This document shows, piece by piece, positions 1-10,455 of a stretch of DNA of 64,000 bases (position 1 is the stretch's first letter; the number at the start of each line of letters is the position of its first letter). The stretch covers positions 826,501-890,500 of the forward strand of contig CP119643.1 in NCBI GenBank assembly GCA_030078075.1. Reading direction: 5' to 3'. Made by a program: the position numbers and the translations under genes. This DNA comes from Crithidia sp. LVH-60A. Taxonomy: Eukaryota > Euglenozoa > Kinetoplastea > Trypanosomatida > Trypanosomatidae. Below the pieces are notes generated by a model. It did not search any database and was not told the DNA's origin. It saw only the letters and a list, made by a program, of their open reading frames with translations.

Positions 1-617
1 TGATGAGTGGCGCCATCGGCGAGCTGCCGCAGCAACGAGCGCGAGGACGACAGCCCGCCTTCGGCAGTGGACGCTGCTGATGGCTCGAGCACCAGCGCGG
101 CGTACTTGGCCGTGTGTGGTGGCCAGCGGGAGGCGGCGATGAGAGAGGTGTCTGTCACTGCCGCAGTGGCAGCGTCGCGTTCGTCGCGCACCACCACCCG
201 CATCGTCGACGCTGCCTCACTGCCTGCGTCGGTTGGGATGCGGACACCGCTGGCGGTGTGCGTTGCGTTGGAGAAGAGAGCGGTGAAGCGATGAAGTCGC
301 TCGGAGAAGGAGGGAGCGGATGCGCTGACCAAAGCACCTTCTTCATTTACACGCGCATTCGAGGCCCTCTCCGCCACGATGGGTTCTGCCCTGATGTAGT
401 AGCTGCGCACCACCACGTCGAAGCCCGCGAGGGTCTTGCACGGGAAGCGGCACGACTCCTCGGTGCGGACAACAGCGGTGTTGTCGAAGAGCGGCACGGC
501 GCTGCGCCGCGACCTCACGACGTCCCACGCGGTGTACGCAGCAAAGGCGCTGCCGCCGCCCAGCACGCAGAGCACGCACATCTGCCGCGACGGGACGCGG
601 AAGAAGTAGACGGACAT
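1..617 (-). CDS. Partial gene, unrecognised, N-terminally anchored protein
   Basis: The frame stays open from an ATG at 615-617 to the window edge, giving 205 residues without a stop; the C-terminus lies outside the window. An in-frame TGA about 18 codons upstream of this ATG, with no other ATG between, supports the start. The N-terminus (MSVYFFRVPSRQMCVLCVLG) plus the following small residues could be a signal anchor or membrane segment of about 18 residues. The rest is Ala/Ser/Thr/Arg-rich without a domain I recognise. The product could be a membrane-anchored mitochondrial or secretory protein, but no function can be assigned. The frame is intact, unlike many long genes here. Confidence 0.6.
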   Translation of the reverse strand, partial: MSVYFFRVPSRQMCVLCVLGGGSAFAAYTAWDVVRSRRSAVPLFDNTAVVRTEESCRFPCKTLAGFDVVVRSYYIRAEPIVAERASNARVNEEGALVSASAPSFSERLHRFTALFSNATHTASGVRIPTDAGSEAASTMRVVVRDERDAATAAVTDTSLIAASRWPPHTAKYAALVLEPSAASTAEGGLSSSRSLLRQLADGATH

Positions 618-1290
618 GGGATTGCGGTCGTTGAAGTCGAGCTTGTTTGTGTGCTTTGGCTTCTCGTCTCAGGCTCTGTGTGCTTTCCTCGGCACGTTAA
701 AAGTGGAGAGCGACAGATAGAGCAACGAGCACCTACCACACGCTGGAAGGTTCGGTAATGCTACTCAAAAGAGTCAACACTTTGAGTGCCCTCCTCGCCG
801 TTCTGGTAACGCAAACACACTCGCACACACACACACAAAAAGGGTTACGTAGGGAGAGTAAAAGAGCGTAAAGAAGTGAGGAGTTGAAGCTATGGAGGAG
901 CTGCGACAAAAAGATTGTCGGCTCAGTAGACAGCAGCGCGATCGCTTCGCTCAGATACACCGTCACTCAATTCCAGCGACGGCGGTGTTGTACACGCCTC
1001 TTTCATGCGTGCCAAACATACTCGATGTCTATCTTTCATCTTCCTTTCTTCTCTATTTTTCTTCTATTGCTTGTTACGCAAGACAAAAGTCTCTTTTACA
1101 GCGAAAACATGTTTGTGTGTGTGGGCGTCTGTAGTTGCGAGCTTGCCCACGCGAACTCCGGTGAGTCTCAAGACCGGCGCGCAGATACGCAGCGGAACAA
1201 TGCGGACAAATAAAGGAAGCAACAAAAAAAAGCAGCACATACGTCACCTCCATCACACCAGCCTATTTTGTGTCGCACCCGTAAGAGCGT
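618..1290. other. Intergenic spacer
   Basis: No supported gene. It holds a short CA-dinucleotide run near 815-838. It should contain the 5' splice-acceptor tract of the leftmost gene and the 3' UTR of the reductase gene. Confidence 0.6.
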
Positions 1291-2319
1291 CTAGCTCTGC
1301 TTCTCTGCTTTCCGCCCATCGGGCTTGGCGCTCGTCACACGCACGCGCTTCACGATGCCGTAGTGCAGCCTCGACAGCACAGCAAGGCCGAGTCGCAGCG
1401 CGCCGCCCGCGACAAACTGGAAAAGCAGCGCTCCCAGGCTCGTGGCAGGCTCAAGGCCAGCGGAGCCGTAGTTCAGCAGCGCGCCATCACTGCCCAGGGT
1501 GATGTCGAAGGTGTAGGACTCGATACCGCTCACGATGGCGGATGCCATCGCCTCCGACGTGAAGGGCTTGGCGCCACCAAAGGCAGAGATGGCAGCACAC
1601 TCCGGACTCTTCACCTCGTTCTCGTGCGCGTAGCCGGGCGTCTCCACATCCGGCGGACTCACCACCTGCACCCGCACACCCATGCAGCTGTTCTCCATGT
1701 CAAGGCTGTGCGCAAAGGCACGCAGACCCGCCTTCGTGGCGCTGTACAGCGTGTAGCCGGCGATGGGGGCTCGGGCCACCATGCTGCTCGTCAGCACGAC
1801 GCGGCCGCGCCTCTCCGCCAGCATGTCCGGCAGCACCTTCCACAGCACCGCGAGGCACCCAAAGTAGTTCACCTCCATCATCTGCCGTGCGTGCTGCATC
1901 GTGCTGTCCACAAAGCGAGCCGGGTGGGCAAAGCCGGCGTTGCAGATGAGCAAATTCACCGGGCGGCCCTCGCACTGCGCCGTCGCCTTTGCCAGGCCGG
2001 CGGCGACGGAGGCCTCATCGGAGACGTCCATCACGACGTACGAGACGCGGGTGCAGCTGCCGCAGCTGCTGATCACCCGCTCCACCTGCGCCACAGCGTC
2101 CTGCAGCACCGACTCCCGGCGGGCCGCGATGACGAGGTAGGGCACCTGCTTGCGGGCGAGAGCCTCGGCGGTAGCCAAGCCGATCCCCACGCTGCCTCCG
2201 GTGAGGAGGACGGTGGACGACTCCCACTCCCACCGCGGCACACGCTGCACCGCCCACGCCGCTGCCGTCGCCACTCCCGCAGCGACGACGAGGGCAAAGG
2301 CAACAATGTAGGGGTACAT
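1291..2319 (-). CDS. KDSR: 3-ketodihydrosphingosine reductase (short-chain dehydrogenase)
   Basis: The 342-residue protein reduces 3-ketodihydrosphingosine to dihydrosphingosine with NADPH, the second step of sphingoid-base synthesis at the ER. Residues 3-23 form an N-terminal membrane segment. The Rossmann glycine motif TGGSVGIG is at 40-47, NAG at 127-129, the catalytic serine in TSSM at about 177-180, and the YxxxK pair is Tyr192/Lys196 in YSATK. A second hydrophobic stretch (about 295-320) may be a C-terminal re-entrant or membrane segment. Length and architecture match KDSR/Tsc10 proteins rather than generic short-chain reductases. The gene upstream in the same transcription unit encodes serine palmitoyltransferase, the preceding pathway step, which strengthens the call. 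The frame is intact and starts at an ATG. Confidence 0.86.
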   Translation of the reverse strand: MYPYIVAFALVVAAGVATAAAWAVQRVPRWEWESSTVLLTGGSVGIGLATAEALARKQVPYLVIAARRESVLQDAVAQVERVISSCGSCTRVSYVVMDVSDEASVAAGLAKATAQCEGRPVNLLICNAGFAHPARFVDSTMQHARQMMEVNYFGCLAVLWKVLPDMLAERRGRVVLTSSMVARAPIAGYTLYSATKAGLRAFAHSLDMENSCMGVRVQVVSPPDVETPGYAHENEVKSPECAAISAFGGAKPFTSEAMASAIVSGIESYTFDITLGSDGALLNYGSAGLEPATSLGALLFQFVAGGALRLGLAVLSRLHYGIVKRVRVTSAKPDGRKAEKQS

Positions 2320-5116
2320 GCTAAAAGTGGAAAGTCACACGGGAGAAAAAAAAGAGAGAGACAAGAATTGTGTCGATGCAGTGCCAAGAGAGAAGATTTT
2401 TTTTTTCGATGTATTTGCGGGATGCTGCGTAGAGACTGCGCAACGAGAACCGGAGGAAAGCCCGAAGGAGCCACGTGGAGGGGAAGGGGGCTCACGAGCG
2501 GCGTTTATGTTGAAGAAGAAGAGTGAGTGAGGGAAAAGAAGTATCACACACTCTACGCCGAATAGAGGAATTCTTGTAGAGATAGAGAGTGTGTGACAGA
2601 AGCGAAGGGAATGAAAAAGGAAGGAAGAAAAGAGAAGAGCGTGAAATGGGAAATGTGGCTTTTGATTTCTGGTGGCACCAAATGAGTTCGGCACCACGCC
2701 AAGCAGAGGAAAAGACAGATGGTCTCCGCCTTTGCAGTCACACGTGCCGCATAAGAAAGCCGAGCATCTCTCAGCTGCGTGTCCGTGTGTACACTCGGGA
2801 ATCTCTTCGCCACGTAGAAGGCTAGTAGAGAACCCGCACCACGGCGCGGGAAACACGCCTTTTCGTGAAGAAAAAAGAGGGAAGGGAGAAAGAGGCCTGC
2901 ACTTCTTCTCCCAGCAGCTCCTCTCTCCTCGCCCACAGCGTCCGAAACCGCAATGAAGCACTGGAAAAGAAGAATCGCCACCTCGCGTGTCGTCTTCCTT
3001 TGTTTTTCCCCTTCCACGTTTGCTTTCTTTCACTTTTGTTTTGATGAAAATACCTTTTTTTTTAGAGACGGAAAAAGTCACTCACTAAAAAAAGAGAGAA
3101 GATATAGACGGAAGAACAGAAAATAAAAAGCAAGAAGGAATCTAAAAGTACAACGGAGAGACCCCAGAAAAGGAGAAAAGAAAAAGCGAAAAACACTCAA
3201 GTCGAAACAAGCAAAAAGAGCGGCGGTCGCCGTTGGGCATCCCTCAGCACAACACCTCCCGTCGGCCACGCACCCATCATCTCTTTTCAATCCTCTCGTT
3301 CCAATACTACCTTTTTTTCTTTTTTTTGTTCCGCTTCGTAGAAGCCGTCTTCTCTTTCCCCCTATTTTTCACAGCCTCGCGTCTTTTTTTCTCTTCTCTT
3401 CCGGCAGAGATGGCGGTGAGGTCTTTCCATGCCGCCACAGGTCCCTCCACTTCCACCAATCAGAGCGTCGCAGCTGTTTTGCATGGCAGTGTATAACGAA
3501 CTCCACGGCAACATCTGCTTTCTTTTTTTGTTCAAGGAGGCGTAGCAGCGCTAGACCGGATAGAAGGGACAAGGAGGGTTGACGGCAGAGAGAGAGAGGA
3601 GAAATCAAGCTTTAGCTCCTTATACTAATCTTTTTTTCTCCTCCCTCTGTTTTCTGCTTCTAGTGCAGAAAAGGGAGAACAACGCTCTATCGGAAGGGAA
3701 GCAGGTCAATTCGGGTTGTTTTTTGGGGTGTTTTCTGGAGAAAGAAACGAGAATCGGGAAAGGAAAGGAATAGAAGAATGATAAAAGAAAGCCTCCAGAA
3801 CACGCGCGAGGACACACGAAGAAAAAAAAACAACCACGCCACACTCTGAAATATACGGTGGTGAGAAGGACATCCAACTCCGCTTCTCAAAGAAAAAAAA
3901 AAGTATGTAGTGTCAACACAGAGACACGAGGAGAAAGAAGCGAGAGAGGCACTGGTACGACAGACGGAGATCCTAGGGAAATAACAGAGAGGCGAAACAG
4001 AGAAAGTAAACAAAGAACAAAACACACGCGTGACAAGCGGAAGCATATGGTGACGAAAGGAGAAAAAAAAGAAGTAAGGGTGATGACAACGTTGAAGGAG
4101 AACGGCGCGGCGAAGCGCTGTGCATGTTAAGGTACAACATACATGTTGCACGGCTCGTCCTTCGACCAAGGAAAAAGGGGGGAAGGTGAGAAGGAAAGAA
4201 AGAAAAGAAAAAGACGCAAGAAGATTCGGAATGAAAAGAAAAAGAGAAAAAAAAAGTTTTGACTTTATCCAATCTGGTCCGATTTGAATCTGTTGTTTTT
4301 CTTGTTTTAACTTCCGTCATGATTTTCAGAATTTCACAGAGAAAGTAACGAAGATTGCGAAAGAAAGAGCGCGAAAAGAGGAGAGACAGAAAGGTAACCC
4401 TTTTGTTCTTTTCCTGTTGCCTTCTCACGCTGCATTTGTCTCTTTTTCTTTTGTGCCTTTCTTGCGACTGATTGAGTATTTTTTTTTTCCTTTTTTGACT
4501 GAAAAGATGTGACTCGTGCTCTACGTACCGGATCGCTGTTTGGGGGAAGTAGGTAAAACAACAACAGAAATATCAAAAAAGCAGAATATATGCGTTGCAG
4601 CTGTACGCGAAAAGAAGCGTGCAACGCAGGTGTGTCCACCGAAGTGGACGAGTCCACACAGACGCGCGACGCGTGTGTGCGCCGCACGGCACCTGTTCCG
4701 CTCGCCTCCTTTCCCCGAGAGACACACTGAGAAAGAGGAGAAGGAATGGCGGTACATACACAAGAAAAAAAAGGAAAAAAGAGGAGGGGAGAGATGCTTG
4801 CACATGCGTCTGCCCACGTACATCTCTCTTTTTCTGCTTTAAATGCTTTGTTCGCAAGAAAAGAGAATCCGGAAAAGAAAAAAAAACACTGGAGGAAAAA
4901 AGGGAAAAAAAGAGGCTAAAAACAGTGCACGAAAGATTCTTTTCTGTAAATGCGGCTTTACGTCCCCCTCCACGAGCCTCACCTCCTCTGGTGCAACAGG
5001 CGGGGGGAAATGGAAGAAGACAGAGAACAGAAGAGGAAAATAACACGACACTTGTTTAGTTTTCTCTATATTTTTGTCTCACTTCTTTTTTTCTCGTGCC
5101 TTGCCAGCATCTCATC
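2320..5116. other. Long intergenic spacer (2.8 kb)
   Basis: No credible gene on either strand. The plus strand is strongly purine-rich, so the transcribed minus strand is pyrimidine-rich, as expected for trans-splicing tracts and long UTRs. Short frames here are low-complexity (Phe/Ser/Lys/Arg) and do not look coding. It is one of the longest spacers in the window. Confidence 0.6.
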
Positions 5117-6742
5117 TTACTTGCCCTTGTTGTAGTCCATGTACACGTAGTCCTTGAGCTCCTTCATGACGTCGAGGGTGTGCTGCAGGTCCTCGCGCGT
5201 GTGGCAGGCCGAGACGCAGAAGCGGATGCGGCCCTCCAGCAGCGGGGTGGCGGGGTAGCCAACGACGACGATCGCGACGCCGCGCTCGAGGCAGAGGCGG
5301 GAGAGAGCGCTAAGTTTGCCAAGGTTGTAGCACATCACCGGCACGACAGGGCTGTTGTCCTCGCCAAGCACCACCAGTCCCAGGTCCATCAGACCACGGC
5401 GGAAGAACATCGAGTTCTCCTTCAGCTGGCGGATGCGCTTCTGGCCGAGGTCGGTGCCGTCCTTGCCGAGCAGGACGTGCAGCACCGAGAGCACCTGCTG
5501 CGCACACGGCGGCGCCAGGGAGTCGCAGTGCAGCGCGATCGAGCTGTGCTGGCGCAGGTAGTGGATCAGCTTCTTATCCGCCGCGATGTAGCCGCCAATC
5601 GAGCCGAAGCTCTTGGTGAAGGTGCCCATGAGGATATCCACGTCTTTCGGGTCGACCCCGCTGTACTCGCAGACGCCGCGGCCGGTGCGACCGACGGCGC
5701 CGATGGAGTGTGCCTCGTCCATGAAGAGCAGCGCGCCGTACTTCTTCTTGAGCTCGACGAACTTCTTGAGGTTCACGATCTCGCCCTCCATGCTGTAAAT
5801 GCCCTCGACGATGATGACGATGCGGCGGTACGGGGCGTAGTCGCCGGTGGGGTTCTGGCCCAGCACAACGCCGTCCCGCAGCAGCTGCTCCACCTGGTCG
5901 AAGTGGTCGTGCTGGAAGACCTTGACCTTCGCACCCGACGCACGCACGCCGTTGACGAGGGAGGAGTGGTTGAGGTGGTCGGACAGGACGAGCGCCTCCT
6001 TGCCGAAGAGGGCCGGGAGACCGCGGAAGTTGGTGCCGAAGCCCATGCCGCACACGATGGCGTCCTCCTTGCCCAGAAACTCGGCGAACTCCTTCTCGAG
6101 CCGCGAGAGGGCGGCGCTCTGGCCAAGCTCCTGCGGGGCACTGCAGGCCGCAATGCCGTAGTCGTCGACGGCGTCGAGCACGTCGTGTGTGATGGAGGGG
6201 GTGTCCTCCGCGAAGCCGAGGTAGTTGTAGGAGCCGAGGTTGACAGCCGGCACGACGCGGCCCGTGTAGGTGAAGGTGTTGTTGTAGTCGTTCGACACCC
6301 GCTCCATCAGGCCAATCACACGCGACGGGCGGGAGTCGATCGGGCGCATGAAGCAGTCACGGATGCGGCGGTAGAAGCGGCGGTTCCAGTAGTGGTCGAA
6401 GTCCTTCACGATCGGGGCGTAGCCGGGGCGGATGTGGTTCTCGCCGGTCGGGAAGAACTGGCGGTAGCCCTCGCGCAGGCGGGCAAAGAAGAGGAAGAGG
6501 ATGAGCGTGAAGTAGCTCGTCGCCTTCGTCCAGAGGGAGATGTTGTGCACGAAGATGTGCGGCTCCGCGGTGGCCGCCTCCGCCGCCTTGGGCTCCGCCG
6601 GCGACTTCGGGAAGACCTGCGACTTGTTGTCCACGACCTCGCACTCCTCCTGCTGCTCGATCGCGCGCTTCAGCGCTGCCTCGCTCTTGGGCAGGGCAGA
6701 CGCCTCCACGGGACCGTGGGACATGGCAATGGTGGACATCAT
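5117..6742 (-). CDS. SPT2: Serine palmitoyltransferase subunit 2 (LCB2)
   Basis: The 541-residue PLP enzyme condenses serine with palmitoyl-CoA to 3-ketodihydrosphingosine, the committed step of sphingolipid synthesis, normally as a heterodimer with LCB1 on the ER membrane. A hydrophobic segment at about 75-87 is the membrane anchor. The alpha-oxoamine synthase fold follows, with DEAHSIGAVGRTGRG at about 342-356 and the Schiff-base lysine Lys377 in GTFTKSFGS. Presence of this lysine identifies the catalytic LCB2 rather than LCB1, which lacks it. The start is one of two tandem ATGs (6740-6742), with a third at residue 7. No LCB1 gene is visible in this window. The next gene downstream encodes the reductase for its product. 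The frame is intact. Confidence 0.93.
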   Translation of the reverse strand: MMSTIAMSHGPVEASALPKSEAALKRAIEQQEECEVVDNKSQVFPKSPAEPKAAEAATAEPHIFVHNISLWTKATSYFTLILFLFFARLREGYRQFFPTGENHIRPGYAPIVKDFDHYWNRRFYRRIRDCFMRPIDSRPSRVIGLMERVSNDYNNTFTYTGRVVPAVNLGSYNYLGFAEDTPSITHDVLDAVDDYGIAACSAPQELGQSAALSRLEKEFAEFLGKEDAIVCGMGFGTNFRGLPALFGKEALVLSDHLNHSSLVNGVRASGAKVKVFQHDHFDQVEQLLRDGVVLGQNPTGDYAPYRRIVIIVEGIYSMEGEIVNLKKFVELKKKYGALLFMDEAHSIGAVGRTGRGVCEYSGVDPKDVDILMGTFTKSFGSIGGYIAADKKLIHYLRQHSSIALHCDSLAPPCAQQVLSVLHVLLGKDGTDLGQKRIRQLKENSMFFRRGLMDLGLVVLGEDNSPVVPVMCYNLGKLSALSRLCLERGVAIVVVGYPATPLLEGRIRFCVSACHTREDLQHTLDVMKELKDYVYMDYNKGK

Positions 6743-8435
6743 TTCTTGTTGTTTAGTTGTGTATTTTTTTGTTGTTGTTGTTGCTGCTGCTGCTAATGCG
6801 ACAGAGAGGGGGAACGGAAGATCTCACCGATTTCTCGTTGAGTGAGGCTCCTGTGCCAGATGCTGTACGGCCTTAGTGAATTCCGCAACTACTTCCTACT
6901 CCTATTGCGGTTGTAATTTGGTTTTTTGTTTGTTTGTTTGTTTGTTTGCTTTTCTTTGCGGAGCAGAGGCTGGAAAGACGTCGAGCGCTGAGAGCTACGG
7001 AGTCCAACACACGCACTACTGAAGGAAAAAAAACGCAAATTGAGCAAACGAAAAACAAAGAGATGACAGCGAAGCTATGATACAGGAAGCAACGAAGATG
7101 ACTTGTTACAAACACACAATATCGAGAAAGGCCTGCGAGGAAAGAAAGAGAGAAAGAAAGCGGGAGCAACAAGAAGAAAAAAAAGTACGCAAGTGAAAAA
7201 CTACAAAGAAATGAAGAGTGCGGAGGACGAAGCTAGTATCCAGACTATCGCGATCGTGTATATGTACGATTTGCGTTCCTTCTTCACACCTCGCTCTTCT
7301 TTGCTGTTTCCTTCTTTCTTTCTGTTCTATTTCTTGTTGTCTGCGATGTTTAAGACAGAAGGCGTAAAGCTTCGGTCTTGCACGCTGACAAGAGGGGAAA
7401 AGAAAGAGAGAGAGAGAGAGTGGACGGCAAAAAGGTAAAAAGGGGGAAATACAAAACACAACGAAAAGAAAGAGGAGATGGCAAGTGAAAGAAAAAAGAG
7501 AAAGAGAGAGAACTGCGATGGAAGCTAAATACAAGAATAATTAATTAAGGAGTGACGGAAGCTAATCGGAGAAAACTAAAGAAAAAAGCTTTGTTGATGT
7601 GGCACGTTGAGAGAGTTAAGAATCGAGAGTAGTGGGAGAGAGAGAGGGAGAAATGGGGAAGAAAGAAGAGAAAACCATGGTGAAGAAAGTGCTTTACACA
7701 TCTTGTAAAGCTCGGGAGAGGAAGCAAACGTGCCGAAAGCGGTCATGCTTTCATTTTCTCCCTTTTCTCTCCTTTCTGTAACAAAAGGTTCAAGAAGGGA
7801 GTATTCAATGCGTTTGGGTGCCCGAACACCTGCACTTAACGCCGACCCTTTGCTTCCTTCGCATCCCTTGGCGCCATCCTCGGTCGTGCCTCTCTGCGAC
7901 TTGCTGAGGCACATGCCCCATTGCTAAGTCTGTGGAAGCACGCCTTCGAAGGCGAAGAAGAGAGAAGGAAGACCCTTTTTCTGTTTCAGATATTTCATGG
8001 TCTTTGCTGCTCCTGTGCAGAGACAAGAGGAAGACAGAGCGCTAAGTTAGTTATGTTAGTGCAACAAGTTTCTTCGCATCGCGTTGAGCTTCTCCTGCAT
8101 CAGTGTCTGTGTGTGTGTGTACTTTTCTTTCTCTTTTTCTGTAACGTCTACTTGACTTCAATGAAGCGCACTTGGACATCGAAGTGCTGCAAGAGAGAAC
8201 CACACCAGCACAGGGCAAGGAAGCCCACTAGTGAAGAAAAAAAAAGGCCCAATACACACGCAGGCAATCATCCACGCACACAAACACAAAACCTCCTACA
8301 CAGCTGTAAGGAGTCAGAGATAAGGAACGTAGCAACACCAGATGCTTCGCAACCCCTTCGTGGAACGGTACAGCAGGCTAATAAAGGAGAGGAGCGGGCT
8401 GTTCCGGCATTTTGCCCTTCTGCCTCTTCCCTCGC
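6743..8435. other. Intergenic spacer with short simple repeats
   Basis: No supported gene in 1.7 kb. Just upstream of SPT2 are GTT/GCT triplets (about 6769-6795) and a run of GTTT tetranucleotides (about 6925-6950). Both read as A/C-rich tracts on the coding strand and lie in the SPT2 5' flank. Confidence 0.6.
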
Positions 8436-9765
8436 CTACGACTTGCTGCGGCTGCCAGCATTGTTGTACGCCGCACGCTTCCGCTCCTCCTCCGTCGCTG
8501 CCTGCTTCTTCGCCAGCGCGCTGAAGTCCACGCCGGGGCTCCACTCCGTGTTGAGGCGATCCCGCGACCACCGCACGAGCATGTCATCAACGCACCCACA
8601 GTAACCCACAGGGCGGCCGGAGTGGCAGTGGCAGAGGTCAAAGGTGGCGGGTGCGGCGCGGGCTGCCGGTGGGGCGGCGGCGGGGCTCGTCGCGCCAGCC
8701 GTGGTGGTGGCGATGGCCTCCTCAGCCTTGCCCGAGTCCTTGCTCGCCTCCGGCTCCGGCGAAGCCCAGCTGCGCGACGTCTCCGCAAAGTAGCTCGGCG
8801 GCGGGCAGGTGGGCGGCTTCTGCAGCGCCAGCATCGGCATCGAGTAGTCGGCGTACTGGTTGCCCACGCAGCTGTCCGCCGGGAGAATGCCAAAGCCGTC
8901 GGGGAGGTAGAGCGGGGCGCCTTTGCCCAGCAGCCACTGCACCGTCTCGCTGCTCTCCATTGCCATGGCGGCGTGCAGCGGGGTGCGGCCCCAGCGGTCG
9001 TAGACGTGGACGCTGCCGCCGTAGCTGCTCAGCAGGTCCAGCACCGCCAGCTGCTCCGCCAGCACCGCCATGAAGACGGGGCTGTAGCCGTGAAACATCT
9101 CATTCGGCGCAGGGGCCTCGTCGCGCAGAAACGACATGCTGTTCGGGTTGGCGCCGGTCTTGAGGCACTTGGCGCACAGCTCGGTGTGGCCGGTGATGAC
9201 GGAGAGGAGGAGGTACGTGGCGCCGTCGCGCGAGCTCGTCAGGACGCCGTTGCGCAGCTCCGGGCAGCGCTGGTCAAAGAAGGCGCTGACAAAGGGCAGC
9301 GCGACCGAAATCTCACGCGCGCCTTTCGACGCCTGGGCCCCGCTGCTGCCACCCGCTTTCTTGGCGTCGTCGCCGTTCAGCAGCTTCTCGAAGGACTTCA
9401 GCACGTTCTCCTCCTGCGCTGCCGTGAGCTGCACCTGGTGCTTGCTCTTGCGAATCCCGTCAAAGGCGCTGAAGGGGATCGGGATGGACATGGAGAAGTT
9501 GCGGATGTGGCGCCGCTCCGTGTAGTCGAAGTGGCAGTAGGGGTCCAGCACCATGCTGCCCATGCCGCCCTTATCAAAGCCCTTGGCGAAGTGCTCCAGC
9601 AGCGCGGGTGGGAGGGGCAGCTCCACCGTTGGCCGGCGCATCGGACGAGAGAAAGAGGCTCGTCGGCGAGTCCTCTTCAAGCGCGGCACCGAGGCTGCAC
9701 CGCTGCTGTAGCTGCTTGTACGCGGCGAGCGCCTGCGCGTTTGAGCTGTTGTACTTGCGCTGCAT
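8436..9765 (-). CDS. Ankyrin-repeat protein with C-terminal Cys/His cluster (one frameshift)
   Basis: Translation starts at the ATG at 9763-9765 (MQRKYNSSNAQ) and continues past a one-base shift near 9637-9642, where dropping one base joins SLFLSSDAP to TVELPLPP. The repaired protein has about 442 residues. The middle holds at least three ankyrin-type repeats, with the motifs DGATYLLLSVITGHTE, GYSPVFMAVLAEQ and WGRTPLHAAMAMESSE. The C-terminus has a compact Cys/His cluster (LCHCHSGRPVGYCGC) that could bind zinc. Between them is an Ala/Pro/Thr-rich linker. Ankyrin proteins are protein-binding scaffolds; no partner or process can be named. A pyrimidine tract and AG lie immediately upstream of the ATG. 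Confidence 0.72.
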
Positions 9766-10455
9766 ATCTGCGCGCAACAGAAGCAAAAGAAGGATTTGTA
9801 AAAAAAAAAAACTACTCTTTGGCGGTGTATTGCGTCACAAGAGCAGCGGTGAAGGCAAGAGAGGAGGAACAACAATAGCGGGAGGGTATGTGCACGGGCA
9901 TTAAAACTAGCATAGTGCAAAAATTGGCGTCACTCCTTGTACATGAAAGAAGAATATTCAGAGTACGGCGGGAGTGGTGCGTGGCGACATTGCTGCATGC
10001 ACAGCGGAGCAGAGAAAGCTGTGCCACCCTTTGAGCAGCCACAAACGTCCAGCAGCGACGAGGATGATGCTAAAGAAACGCATGGGATGGTAGGGTAAAG
10101 CACGAGTCGGGTACACAAGATGACACGGAGGAGAAAGGTAAGCAAAAAAAAAAACTAAAGCACAACAATGAAGAACAAGAGTAGGATTCGACTACCTGGG
10201 CAGTCGCACCCTGGTGTGCAGTGAGAAGACTTGACCACGCGTACACACACCCTCTGCTTGTTTAGTATCCTCGGAAAGGTCTAGTCTAGTCCAGCGTGTG
10301 GGAGGAAAAAGGAAAACGAAAAAAAACTCAGCAAAGAGGGAAGCAGATCGGTGGCGTACTACTCTAGGGTGAGAAGAGAGGGGCTACGCGCGCGCATGGG
10401 GAGAAAAATGGGAAAGCACACACAAGACGCCGCCCAGATCTCCCTGTCTCTTGGC
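9766..10455. other. Intergenic spacer
   Basis: No supported gene. The end adjoining the ankyrin gene carries a coding-strand poly-T tract (plus-strand A run at about 9799-9810), a plausible trans-splicing signal. Confidence 0.55.

Noticed and set aside
5096-6796. 566-codon open frame on the plus strand
   Set aside because: It is the antisense of SPT2. GC-rich third positions leave the opposite strand open, the product has Val/Glu/His-rich composition without motifs, and it does not start at an ATG followed by a family-like sequence.
8412-9878. 488-codon plus-strand frame
   Set aside because: Antisense shadow of the ankyrin gene.
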